From Clostridia bacterium (GTDB taxonomy: Bacteria > Bacillota > Clostridia > Peptostreptococcales > Acidaminobacteraceae), in contig JAGYOH010000005.1 of the NCBI GenBank assembly GCA_018399635.1, forward strand, positions 1 through 64,000: a stretch of DNA of 64,000 nucleotides, read 5' to 3'. The notes under the pieces are model-generated. The model worked only from the letters and a program-made list of their open reading frames with translations, ran no database searches and had not been told where the DNA came from. Made by a program: the position numbers and the translations under genes. This document shows, one piece after another, positions 57,278 through 64,000 of this stretch; position 1 is the first letter of the stretch, and each line of letters begins with the position of its first letter.

Positions 57278-59113
57278 CTAAGGGCGTCTCTCCCGGGCAA
57301 TCCGCTTCAGGATCCCCTCCGGGTCCAGCCCGTGCCGCTTGAGCAGGGAATCGGTTTCTCCGTGGGGGATGAAGGCCTGGGGCAGGTTGATGGGGGTGAC
57401 CCTGTGGTGACCCTGTCTCAGAAAGAGGGTTTCCAGGCTCTGGTTGACCCCCCCCTGGTAGGGCGCCTCCTCCAGGAGGACGATGTGGTCATAGGCCTCG
57501 GCCCGGCTCAGAATCGCCGCCAGGTCGAGGGGCTTGATCTGTCTGAGGTTGAGAATGCCTAAGGATTCCTCCGTGAGGGCCTGGACCTCCAGAGCGGTCT
57601 TGACCATTCTCGAATAAGCGATGATCAGGGTCTCATCGCCGCTTTTGACCAGTTCGGGTTCACTCAGGGGGGTCTGGTCTTCATTCAGGGTGTAGGCCCT
57701 GCCCCGGGGATATTTGATGGCCACGGGTCCCTCCATGGCATAACTCTCCTTCAGGACCCTTCTGAGTTCGGCCGCATCCTTGGGGGCGAAAACCGTGAAA
57801 TTGGGGATGAGATTCAAATAGCCCGTATCGAAAATGCCGTGGTGGGTCTCCCCGTCCTCGCCGACGATTCCGGAGCGGTCGATGCACAGGACCACATGAA
57901 GGTTTTGAAGAGCGACATCGTGGATCAACTGGTCGAAGGCCCGCTGCAAAAAGGTGGAATAGATGGCGACATAGGGCTTGAGGCCCTCGGTGGCCATGCC
58001 GGCGGCGAGGGTGACGGCGTTCTGCTCGGCGATGCCGACATCCACGAACCGGTCCTTGAAGGACTCGGCGAAGGACTTGAGTCCGGTGCCGGCGCACATG
58101 GCGGCGGTAATGGCGAAAATATCCTCATGGTCCCGGGCCATTTCGGTCAGGGTCCCGCCGAAGACCGCTGAAAAGTCCACGGTCTCCCTGGGCTTCACCC
58201 CGTACTTGATGTCGAAGGGCCCCACCCCGTGGTAGAGATTGGGATTGAGCCGGGCATAGGGATAGCCCTTGCCTTTGATGGTCCTGACGTGGAGCAGGAC
58301 CGGCTTGTCCATCTTCTTGGCGATTTCCAGGGCGCTGACCAGGTCCTTGATGTCATGGCCGTCCACGGGACCGATATAGGAAAGGCCGAAATGCTCGAAG
58401 AACATGCCGGGTATCATCAGTTCCTTCAGGCCGCTCTTGGCCCTGGACAGGGTGCGGTAGGCCACTCCGCCGAGTCTGGACTTGCCCAAGGATGCCACAG
58501 TGGCGTGCTTGAGCCGGTTGTAGCTCTTGAAACTCCTCACCCGGCTCAGGGTATTGGAAACACTTCCTACATTGGGGGAAATGGACATTTCATTGTCATT
58601 GAGGACGATGATCAGAGGACTTTTGGCTTCGCCGGCGAAATTCAGGGCTTCAAAGGCCATCCCCGCCGTCAGGGCGCCGTCTCCGATCACCGGAACCACG
58701 TAGTGCCTGCCGTTTTTATAGTGGTCGCCGTAGGCGATGCCCAGGGCGGCGGATATGGAGGTGGAGGAATGTCCGGCCTCGAAAATGTCATGAGGGCTCT
58801 CTGAGCGCTTCAAGAATCCGCTGAGGCCGTCGATCTGCCTGAGGGTCTTGAAGCGGTCCCTGCGACCGGTGAGGATCTTGTGGCCGTAGGCCTGGTGGCC
58901 CACATCCCAGATGATTTTGTCCTCGGGGGACTTGAAAACGTAATGCAGGGCCACGGTGAGCTCCACGGTCCCGAGGTTGGGCGCCAGATGGCCCCCGGTC
59001 CTGGAAACTTCCTGAAGAATGAATTCCCTCAGCTCCGAGGCGATCAAGGGCAGCTCCGAGACCTGGAATCTTCTCAAATCCCCCGGTTCATTGATGCGGT
59101 CCAAATATCCCAT
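57278..59113 (-). CDS. dxs: 1-deoxy-D-xylulose-5-phosphate synthase
   Basis: Dxs makes DXP from pyruvate and glyceraldehyde 3-phosphate, the first step of the MEP isoprenoid pathway and a source for thiamine and pyridoxal. The 611-residue protein has DVGHQAYGHKILTGR, the TPP motif GDGALTAGMAFEALNFAG followed by LNDNEMSIS, and in the pyrimidine domain GIAEQNAVTLAAGMA with the catalytic Glu, then CIDRSGIVGEDGETHHG. It lies 12 nt after oapA. ispA (60721) and ispH (37675) in this window belong to the same pathway. Confidence 0.98.
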   Translation of the reverse strand: MGYLDRINEPGDLRRFQVSELPLIASELREFILQEVSRTGGHLAPNLGTVELTVALHYVFKSPEDKIIWDVGHQAYGHKILTGRRDRFKTLRQIDGLSGFLKRSESPHDIFEAGHSSTSISAALGIAYGDHYKNGRHYVVPVIGDGALTAGMAFEALNFAGEAKSPLIIVLNDNEMSISPNVGSVSNTLSRVRSFKSYNRLKHATVASLGKSRLGGVAYRTLSRAKSGLKELMIPGMFFEHFGLSYIGPVDGHDIKDLVSALEIAKKMDKPVLLHVRTIKGKGYPYARLNPNLYHGVGPFDIKYGVKPRETVDFSAVFGGTLTEMARDHEDIFAITAAMCAGTGLKSFAESFKDRFVDVGIAEQNAVTLAAGMATEGLKPYVAIYSTFLQRAFDQLIHDVALQNLHVVLCIDRSGIVGEDGETHHGIFDTGYLNLIPNFTVFAPKDAAELRRVLKESYAMEGPVAIKYPRGRAYTLNEDQTPLSEPELVKSGDETLIIAYSRMVKTALEVQALTEESLGILNLRQIKPLDLAAILSRAEAYDHIVLLEEAPYQGGVNQSLETLFLRQGHHRVTPINLPQAFIPHGETDSLLKRHGLDPEGILKRIARERRP

Positions 59114-59125
59114 TCATAAGTCTCC

Positions 59126-59701
59126 TTAATTGTCATTTTTCATCATTGGCAGCCAGTTCTCCACGGTCCACAGGACCAGGGCGAAATAGTAGACGATGGT
59201 TTTCCAGTGGGTGAGAGCGATCTTTTTGCCCAGAGCCTTGCCCCCGATGGTGAGGGCCGCCGTCAGACCGCTGAGGAGGACCGCCACCAGGGACATGTTG
59301 TAGAGGGAATAATCCCAGAGCACCATCTTGATGGCAATGGCCGCAATGGCCGCCCCGCTGATGATGCCGGCGATGTCCCCGATCACGTCGTTGCAGAAAT
59401 TGGAAACCCTGTCGGCATTGAGACTCAGCTCCACCGCCTTCCTGGCCCCCTTGACCTTCTTGGCGGCCATGGCGTTGAAGGGTCTCGGGTTGGATGCCGC
59501 CACGGCGATGCCGATGCCGTCGAAGAAGACCCCGAGGAAGACGATGAAAAGCAACACCACGAAGGCGCCGTAAATGTTGAGATTTTTGATGGAAATCTCA
59601 GAGAGAATCCCCACGCCGATGGCGAGGAAGAAACTGATCATGGAAATCCTGAGAACCCATTTTTTCTTGGCTTTTTTGTTGGTGCCCCTGTTTTTTTTCA
59701 T
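59126..59701 (-). CDS. oapA: OapA: OLE RNA-associated membrane protein (DUF21-like)
   Basis: The 191-residue protein has a basic N-terminus (KKNRGTNKKAKKK) and four hydrophobic segments: MISFFLAIGVGILSEI, GAFVVLLFIVFLGVFFDGIGIAVAA, IAGIISGAAIAAIAIKM, and MSLVAVLLSGLTAALTIGG. The segment FFDGIGIAVAASNPRPFNAMAAKKVKGARKA resembles the DUF21 membrane domain of CNNM-type transporters, without CBS domains. Size, topology and position between a DUF212 gene/OLE RNA and dxs match OapA of Bacillus halodurans, which recruits OLE RNA to the membrane. GGAGAG lies 5 nt before the ATG at 59701. The name rests on context and topology; I cannot run an alignment. Confidence 0.85.
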   Translation of the reverse strand: MKKNRGTNKKAKKKWVLRISMISFFLAIGVGILSEISIKNLNIYGAFVVLLFIVFLGVFFDGIGIAVAASNPRPFNAMAAKKVKGARKAVELSLNADRVSNFCNDVIGDIAGIISGAAIAAIAIKMVLWDYSLYNMSLVAVLLSGLTAALTIGGKALGKKIALTHWKTIVYYFALVLWTVENWLPMMKNDN

Positions 59702-59732
59702 ACACTCTCCAATGTTGTTAAAATCATATCAA

Positions 59733-60265
59733 GTGGTGGCGATAAAGTGAGTAAACTCTGTGCCTTAGGTCCAGTAGGATTTCCCAACCGCGAACTGATT
59801 CGTCGCCGAATCAGCAGTTTCCTATTATCCGCGGCTTCGCCCTGTCACCAGCGACGAGACTGAACTACCACTCAGTGCACACTTCAATCCCCACTCTACC
59901 TCTATCAAATAGAACAGTCTAGGAGATTTCCTCAGCAACGTCAAGACATCCTTAGCCTCTTTTGCAGTGTTGGTTTAGATTAGCAAGGTGCGTACCGTCC
60001 ACCAAACGCCACTCAAGGCAGGCTACACTGCAGGCAGTATCACTACCTACAGGTTTAATCCTGTTTGAAAAATCAAGCAGGTCTCCACGGAATAAGGGTC
60101 GTTGACCGCATGCCATTGCGGTTCGCCCCTAGTTCCTTACTCCCAGCCAGGACCCATTACTGGGCGTAACAAGCCCGCAACCAGGAACTTCATCGATGTG
60201 CCCTTCGACGGATTTTTAGCCCCGCCTTCAGAATGCTCTTGTTGACTAGAATACTGCGCCACCAC
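59733..60265 (-). ncRNA. ole: OLE RNA (ornate, large, extremophilic RNA)
   Basis: This 533-nt stretch on the minus strand has no coding potential yet is rich in structure. Its ends pair: GTGGTGGCG (60265-60257) with CGCCACCAC (59741-59733). Inside are CTGATTCG, GCGA, CGAATCAG (59795-59814), an 8-bp hairpin with a GNRA loop; AGGAACT/AGTTCCT (60183-60189 with 60131-60137); GGGC/GCCC (60162-60176); and CCCA/TGGG (60153-60164) as an alternative. OLE RNA is about 600 nt, occurs in anaerobic or extremophilic Bacillota, and lies in just this neighbourhood (xseA-xseB-ispA ... OLE-oapA-dxs-tlyA-argR-recN). It forms a membrane ribonucleoprotein linked to magnesium, alcohol and energy stress in B. halodurans. 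A consensus-model search would settle it. Confidence 0.88.
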
Positions 60266-60271
60266 TTAATA

Positions 60272-60718
60272 TCATTTTAACATAATATTGGCCATCAGGA
60301 TGCCCAGAAGGGCTCCCACAAAAACTTCATAGGGGGTATGCCCCACCAGTTCCTTCATTTTCTGCTGGCCGATATGCCGGTGCTTGTAGAGATCCTCGAT
60401 CATGGTATTGAGGATGATCGCCTGTTTACCCACGGCTCTCCTGACCCCTGAGGCATCGTACATCACCACCAGGGAAAAGACCAGTGAGATGGCGAAGAGG
60501 GCGCTGTCAAAGCCGAAATCCAGGCCGACGGCGGTGGTCACCGCCATCACGATGGCGGAATGGGAACTGGGCATCCCCCCGGAACCCACCATCCGGTACA
60601 GGTTGAGCCGCTTGTCGATGATCAGGGTCAGGACCACCTTGAGGACCTGGGCGATGAACCAGGATAAAAAGGCCACTGAAAAATAGGGGTTGGAAAAAAT
60701 ATCTCGCATCACCATCAT
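60272..60718 (-). CDS. Divergent PAP2 family (DUF212) membrane protein
   Basis: The 148-residue protein has about four membrane spans and the DUF212 features: FLSWFIAQVLKV at the start, GSGGMPSSHSAIVMAVTTAVG with the PAP2-like SHS motif, VMYDASGVRRAVGKQA, and GHTPYEVFVGALLGI with the second His. The family is related to acid phosphatases, but the substrate is unknown; an isoprenoid or lipid phosphate is a natural guess beside ispA. It starts at ATG 60718, right after the ispA stop, and ends 7 nt before OLE RNA, so OLE is probably transcribed through from this gene. Confidence 0.93.
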   Translation of the reverse strand: MMVMRDIFSNPYFSVAFLSWFIAQVLKVVLTLIIDKRLNLYRMVGSGGMPSSHSAIVMAVTTAVGLDFGFDSALFAISLVFSLVVMYDASGVRRAVGKQAIILNTMIEDLYKHRHIGQQKMKELVGHTPYEVFVGALLGILMANIMLK

Positions 60719-60720
60719 AT

Positions 60721-61608
60721 CTACTTCTCTCTTTTTCTGAGTTCTTGTATCAATTCTATCATAAATGACCAGTCATATTCATCCATATTCCTTAAGATCG
60801 TCGTCGCTTCCTCTAAAAACCCGTCGATGTCCCCCCTGGTTTTTTCTAATCCGTAGTGGGAGGGATAGGTGTTTTTGCCCAGAACCTCATCCCGGTTCGA
60901 GGCCTTTCCCGTCACCGCCTGGTCTCCCGTGAGGTCCAGCAGGTCGTCCCGCAGCTGGAAGCTGTAACCCATCAGAAAGGCCACCCTTTCAAGGTCCTTG
61001 AGCTTTTCCAAGTCCAGGCCTGACAGGATGCCGGCCCCCAGGACCGGAGCCATGATCAGACGGGCGGTCTTGTTGGTGATGAGGTAGTCCAGCATCTCCT
61101 CTTCAAGGGGGCTGCCCTGGGAGAGGATGTCCACCACCTGCCCCCCGATCATGCCCTTTTCCCCGGCGGCATGGGCGATGGTCGCCACGCAAAGGGCGGT
61201 GTCGGAGGGATTCCTGGCGGTGAGGATGGCCTCCACCATGATTTCATAGGCCTTGTTCAGCAGTCCGTCCCCGGAGAGAATCGCCAGGGCTTCGGAATAC
61301 TGCCTGTGGGCGGTGGGCCGTCCCCGACGGAGCTCATCGTCATCCATGGCCGGCAGATCATCATGAATGAGGGAATAGGTGTGGATCATTTCGATCGCCA
61401 GGGCGATTTTCAGGGCGCTGTCCATGGGCCCCCCCAGAATCTCGGTGGTCTTGACCATGAGCACAGGCCTCAACCGCTTGCCCCCGGACAGGAGGGAATA
61501 GTTCATCACCTCGTTGAAAAGTTTCTCATAGGCGTTGTCGGACTCGGTGAAGACCCTCTTGAGGCCTTCTTCGACCAGGGCCCTGGCTTCTAGATAGGCC
61601 TTATTCAT
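60721..61608 (-). CDS. ispA: Polyprenyl synthetase, geranyl/farnesyl diphosphate synthase type
   Basis: The 295-residue protein condenses DMAPP and IPP to C10-C20 prenyl diphosphates. It has YSLLSGGKRLRPVL, the first aspartate-rich motif in HDDLPAMDDDELRRGRPT, GDGLLNKAYEI, the second motif FQLRDDLLDLTGD and GKNTYPS. The DDLPAMDD form is usual for bacterial short-chain (IspA) enzymes. The start is the ATG at 61608, with GAGGAAGAG upstream, 8 nt inside xseB; the longer open frame to 61722 overlaps xseB and has no SD. Confidence 0.97.
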   Translation of the reverse strand: MNKAYLEARALVEEGLKRVFTESDNAYEKLFNEVMNYSLLSGGKRLRPVLMVKTTEILGGPMDSALKIALAIEMIHTYSLIHDDLPAMDDDELRRGRPTAHRQYSEALAILSGDGLLNKAYEIMVEAILTARNPSDTALCVATIAHAAGEKGMIGGQVVDILSQGSPLEEEMLDYLITNKTARLIMAPVLGAGILSGLDLEKLKDLERVAFLMGYSFQLRDDLLDLTGDQAVTGKASNRDEVLGKNTYPSHYGLEKTRGDIDGFLEEATTILRNMDEYDWSFMIELIQELRKREK

Positions 61609-61822
61609 GGAGCTCTTCCTCGTCCACTTCGAGGAGCTCCCCATCGACGAGTCTGGAAATCCTCCCCTTGACGGCTTCGATTTCCTCGAGACTTTCCCGA
61701 TAGGTCTTGATGCCCTTTTCAAAAAGTGCCAGAGACTCTGACAGAGAGGTTTCCTCCTGCTCCAGGGTCGAAAGAATGGCCTTCAGGGATTCAAGTCGTT
61801 CCTCAATACTGATCTTTTTCAT
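61601..61822 (-). CDS. xseB: Exodeoxyribonuclease VII small subunit
   Basis: The 73-residue protein is XseB: SIEERLESLKAILSTLEQEE then SLSESLALFEKGIKTYRES, the family core. With XseA it forms the single-strand-specific exonuclease VII. It overlaps xseA by 20 nt and ispA by 8 nt. Confidence 0.97.
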   Translation of the reverse strand: MKKISIEERLESLKAILSTLEQEETSLSESLALFEKGIKTYRESLEEIEAVKGRISRLVDGELLEVDEEELHE

Positions 61823-63026
61823 GTGTCACCTCGATTTTTTTTACCGTGGACAGGACCCGGCCCTCCTTGAGTTCGTTGAGGATGTCCTCTCCCACTTGCA
61901 GTTCCTTCAGTGAAGTGATTCTCCCGCCTCCGGGGGTCATGATCCGGCTATAGCCCTTGTCAAGAAGGTTCAAGGGGTTGGCCCCGTTGATTTTCTCCAT
62001 GACCAGGTCCAGTTCATAGGCCATCCTATCCAGGCGTTTTTCCATGATCCGGCTGCTGCCTTGTACCCAGTCTTCCCCGATCCGGGTGAGGTCGACGATT
62101 CTTTTATCCAGATAGAATCGCAGCTGGTCCGGTCGGACCCGGGAGAGGACTTCTTCACGGCGGCGTATCTTCTCATGAATCCCCTGTTTGAGACGGGCCA
62201 GGAGGGCCTTTTCCTCCCGGATCAGAGAAAGCACATCCACTGACACCATCTCTCCCGCCGCCGAGGGGGTCGGCGCCCTCAGGTCGGCGACGAAGTCCGG
62301 AATGGTGAAATCGATTTCATGACCGATGGCGCTGATCACCGGCAGGGTCATGGCGTGTATCCTCCGGGCCAGGGCCTCGTCGTTGAAGACGCTGAGTTCA
62401 TCATAGGAACCCCCGCCCCGGGTGAGGATCACCAGATCGATGCCCGGCAGGCCTTCCGCCTGGTCCAGGGCCCTGAGAACCTCCTCCACCGCCCTCTCCC
62501 CCTGGACCGTTGCCGGAATCAAAACCAGGTCCAGAAGAGGATTCCTTCTGCGGATCACCGAGATCACGTCCCTGAGGGCGGCCCCCGTCTCCGAGGTGAT
62601 CACCCCGACCCCTTTGATGGGTCTGGGCAGAGGGACCTTGTGCCCTTCATCGAAGAGGCCTTCCTTCTTGAGGGCCTCCTTGAGCTTGAGGAATCTTTCG
62701 AAGAGCCTGCCCACCCCCGTCGGGGTCATTTTCAGAGCGTACAATTGATAGGTCCCGTTCTTGTCGTAGACTCCGACCCTGCCGAAGATTTCAACAAAGT
62801 CGCCCTCCTTGGGAGTGAAATCCAGGGCCTCGAACTGATTGGCGAACATGACGCAGTTGAGGCGGCTGTTTTCGTCCTTGAGGGTGAAATAGGCGTGACC
62901 GGAGGAGTGGGCCTTGAATCCCGAGATCTCCCCCTCCACCTTCAGGGCGTTGAGGATGGGATCCGCCGTGAAGAGTCCTTTGATATACTGGTTGGTCTCC
63001 GTGACCGACAGGGTCCTATAACGCAT
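61803..63026 (-). CDS. xseA: Exodeoxyribonuclease VII large subunit
   Basis: XseA degrades single-stranded DNA from both ends. The 407-residue protein has an N-terminal OB fold (VEGEISGFKAHSSGHAYFTLKDENSRL), the catalytic region PLPRPIKGVGVITSETGAALRDVISVIRRR (start PIKGVGVITS), LILTRGGGSYDELSVFNDEALAR-like (here VILTRGGGSYDEL), and GHEIDFTIPDFVADLRAPTPSAAGE. A long helical stretch follows (about 265-375). The ATG at 63026 overlaps the TsaD-like gene by 11 nt. Confidence 0.97.
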   Translation of the reverse strand: MRYRTLSVTETNQYIKGLFTADPILNALKVEGEISGFKAHSSGHAYFTLKDENSRLNCVMFANQFEALDFTPKEGDFVEIFGRVGVYDKNGTYQLYALKMTPTGVGRLFERFLKLKEALKKEGLFDEGHKVPLPRPIKGVGVITSETGAALRDVISVIRRRNPLLDLVLIPATVQGERAVEEVLRALDQAEGLPGIDLVILTRGGGSYDELSVFNDEALARRIHAMTLPVISAIGHEIDFTIPDFVADLRAPTPSAAGEMVSVDVLSLIREEKALLARLKQGIHEKIRRREEVLSRVRPDQLRFYLDKRIVDLTRIGEDWVQGSSRIMEKRLDRMAYELDLVMEKINGANPLNLLDKGYSRIMTPGGGRITSLKELQVGEDILNELKEGRVLSTVKKIEVTHEKDQY

Positions 63027-63927
63027 GATCCACCTCCAGAATCAGGGGGTAGCGGCTGAGGCCCACGGCGTTGTCCGAGGAAAGGCCCCGGGGGGCGAAG
63101 TAGACGCCTTCGGCTTCAAGGTGACGTCGAAGAAAACGGCTTTCCCCCACCCCGCCGATGATCAGCACCGGCCCCGGCTTCCGGCAGCTTGTGATCATGG
63201 CCCTGATCAGCTCGAGAAGGTAACTGAAAAGCACCCCGGCAACCCGGTCGCTGCCGGCCCCCCCGGCCATGAGGGTCTTGAGGTGGTTTTCGATGCCGGA
63301 AAGATTGAAGCCCTTTTCCTTGAAGGACTGCTTCAGACCCGTTTTTTCATAGGTCCCGGTCTCCCGGTCCAGGGCCTCTCCGGCAGGAAAGGGCAGACCC
63401 AGGGCCACGCCGGTTCTGTCGATCAGCTGACCGAAACTGATATCCAGGGTTTCGTAGAGGATTGCCACGGCCAGCCGGTGGCGATGCCTGGTGACATAGA
63501 GGAATTCCGTCGTTCCGCCAGACAGGTGGAGCACGTTGAAATGCGCCAGCCGGTCAAAATCCTCATGCCATCCAGACAGCAGGTGGCCTTCCTGGTGGGA
63601 AAGGGTCAGCACCCGGACGCCGAGGGCCGTCCCCAGGGTGTCGGCGAAAATCTCGCCGGCCTTGAAAACCGGCATGTAGGAGCCTTCAAGAGGCCTCGGC
63701 CGGCTGGAGACCACGATGACCTCCACTTGAGGCAGCAGGCCCTCGAGGTCCTTGAGACAGGCTGCCAGGTGGTGCATGTGCTGAAAAAAAGCATCGGACT
63801 GTCGGATTCCAACAGCCCCGGATTTGACGCGTATGGGGATTCTTTTCTCGTACAGGATCCCGTTATCACCCTGGCTGACGGCCACGGAGGTGGTGTAATT
63901 GGACGTGTCGATGCCGAGACTAACCAT
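63016..63927 (-). CDS. TsaD/Kae1-like paralogue (ASKHA fold)
   Basis: The 303-residue protein has the start LGIDTSNYTTSVAV, the HQEGH motif (HxxxH, about residue 115) that binds metal in TsaD, LHLSGGTTEFLYV, IDRTGVALGLPFPAGEALDRE, and IIGGVGESRFLRRHL. These are the landmarks of the Kae1/TsaD family (t6A37 tRNA synthesis), but it is shorter and more diverged than the usual TsaD, and true tsaD is often elsewhere in Clostridia. Such paralogues beside nusB and xseA are common in Clostridia and have no proven role. The start is the ATG at 63927, with GAGAAG upstream; it overlaps nusB by 8 nt. Confidence 0.88.
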   Translation of the reverse strand: MVSLGIDTSNYTTSVAVSQGDNGILYEKRIPIRVKSGAVGIRQSDAFFQHMHHLAACLKDLEGLLPQVEVIVVSSRPRPLEGSYMPVFKAGEIFADTLGTALGVRVLTLSHQEGHLLSGWHEDFDRLAHFNVLHLSGGTTEFLYVTRHRHRLAVAILYETLDISFGQLIDRTGVALGLPFPAGEALDRETGTYEKTGLKQSFKEKGFNLSGIENHLKTLMAGGAGSDRVAGVLFSYLLELIRAMITSCRKPGPVLIIGGVGESRFLRRHLEAEGVYFAPRGLSSDNAVGLSRYPLILEVDHAL

Positions 63928-64000
63928 CCGACTCACTTCTCAATATCTTGCCCAGCAGTCCGTTGATGAATTTGTAGCCGTCCTCATCGCTGTAGGTCTT
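63920..64000 (-). CDS. nusB: Transcription antitermination protein NusB, C-terminal end (gene continues beyond the window)
   Basis: The last 26 codons on the minus strand read KTYSDEDGYKFINGLLGKIL and six more residues before TAG at 63922-63920. The segment (A)KxYSDEDxxKFINGVLdki is the conserved end of NusB, which binds boxA RNA with S10 in rRNA antitermination. It lies directly upstream of the TsaD-like gene and xseA, as in Clostridia. Only the C-terminus is visible. Confidence 0.9.
   Translation of the reverse strand, partial: KTYSDEDGYKFINGLLGKILRSESDG

Noticed and set aside
59207-59863. 218-codon plus-strand frame across oapA and the 3' part of the OLE RNA
   Set aside because: It is antisense to oapA and to the structured RNA, with low-complexity Asp/Glu/Gly content typical of shadow frames.

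Overview
The window is chromosomal, gene-dense and moderately GC-rich by eye (no base count was run). It reads as a low-copy core-genome segment of an anaerobic Bacillota, most likely class Clostridia. The pointers are an IspH-ribosomal protein S1 fusion, a ferredoxin-dependent 2-oxoacid oxidoreductase (korDABC), ferritin-like proteins, a LexA/YneA-type SOS hub, strong AGGAGG ribosome binding sites, SpoVS, RNase Y, and an OLE RNA with its OapA partner. No phage, insertion sequence with an intact transposase, CRISPR array, tRNA or rRNA was seen.

Layout. 1-25378 is almost all plus strand: the 3' end of ribF, a pair of paralogous lipoproteins, rpsO and pnp with structured leaders, an M16 protease-dut-aspartokinase group, the ftsK-mnmH-rimO-pgsA-cinA run, SOS-controlled recA, rny (apparently started at ATT), two tandem spoVS genes behind a sigma-H-like promoter, purB, a MarR-GNAT fusion regulator, an aldo/keto reductase, a ferritin-like gene and a tyrosine recombinase; ung is the minus-strand exception. 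At 25375-26417 a yneA-like gene and lexA diverge around three SOS boxes. 26495-34846 is minus strand: ynbB-like lyase, hfq, miaA, mutL, mutS, miaB. 35092-37603 is plus strand: a cation/proton antiporter behind a fluoride riboswitch, then an aminotransferase. 37675-64000 is minus strand: cmk-plsC-ispH/rpsA, the korDABC-rpiR operon, scpA-scpB-rluB and two small genes, a short CCA/poly(A)-polymerase-like gene, and one very long collinear run from nusB through a TsaD-like gene, xseA, xseB, ispA, a DUF212 gene, OLE RNA, oapA, dxs, tlyA, argR, recN, a xerD-like gene, deoB, two purine nucleoside phosphorylases, pdp and a ferritin-like gene, closed by a strong terminator at 48771-48800.

How the parts fit. 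The themes are RNA and DNA maintenance (PNPase, RNase Y, S15, Hfq, MutS/L, RecA, RecN, Ung, ExoVII, FtsK), tRNA and ribosome modification (MnmH, RimO, MiaA, MiaB, RluB, TlyA), isoprenoid synthesis (Dxs, IspA, IspH), phospholipid synthesis (PgsA, PlsC) and nucleoside salvage (DeoB, PunA x2, Pdp, PurB). Regulation is unusually readable: S15 leader, a long pnp hairpin, SOS boxes, a MarR operator, a fluoride riboswitch and many intrinsic terminators. The two most striking elements are the 533-nt OLE RNA at 59733-60265 (minus) with oapA directly after it, and the fluoride riboswitch at 34978-35071 that implies the antiporter handles fluoride stress.
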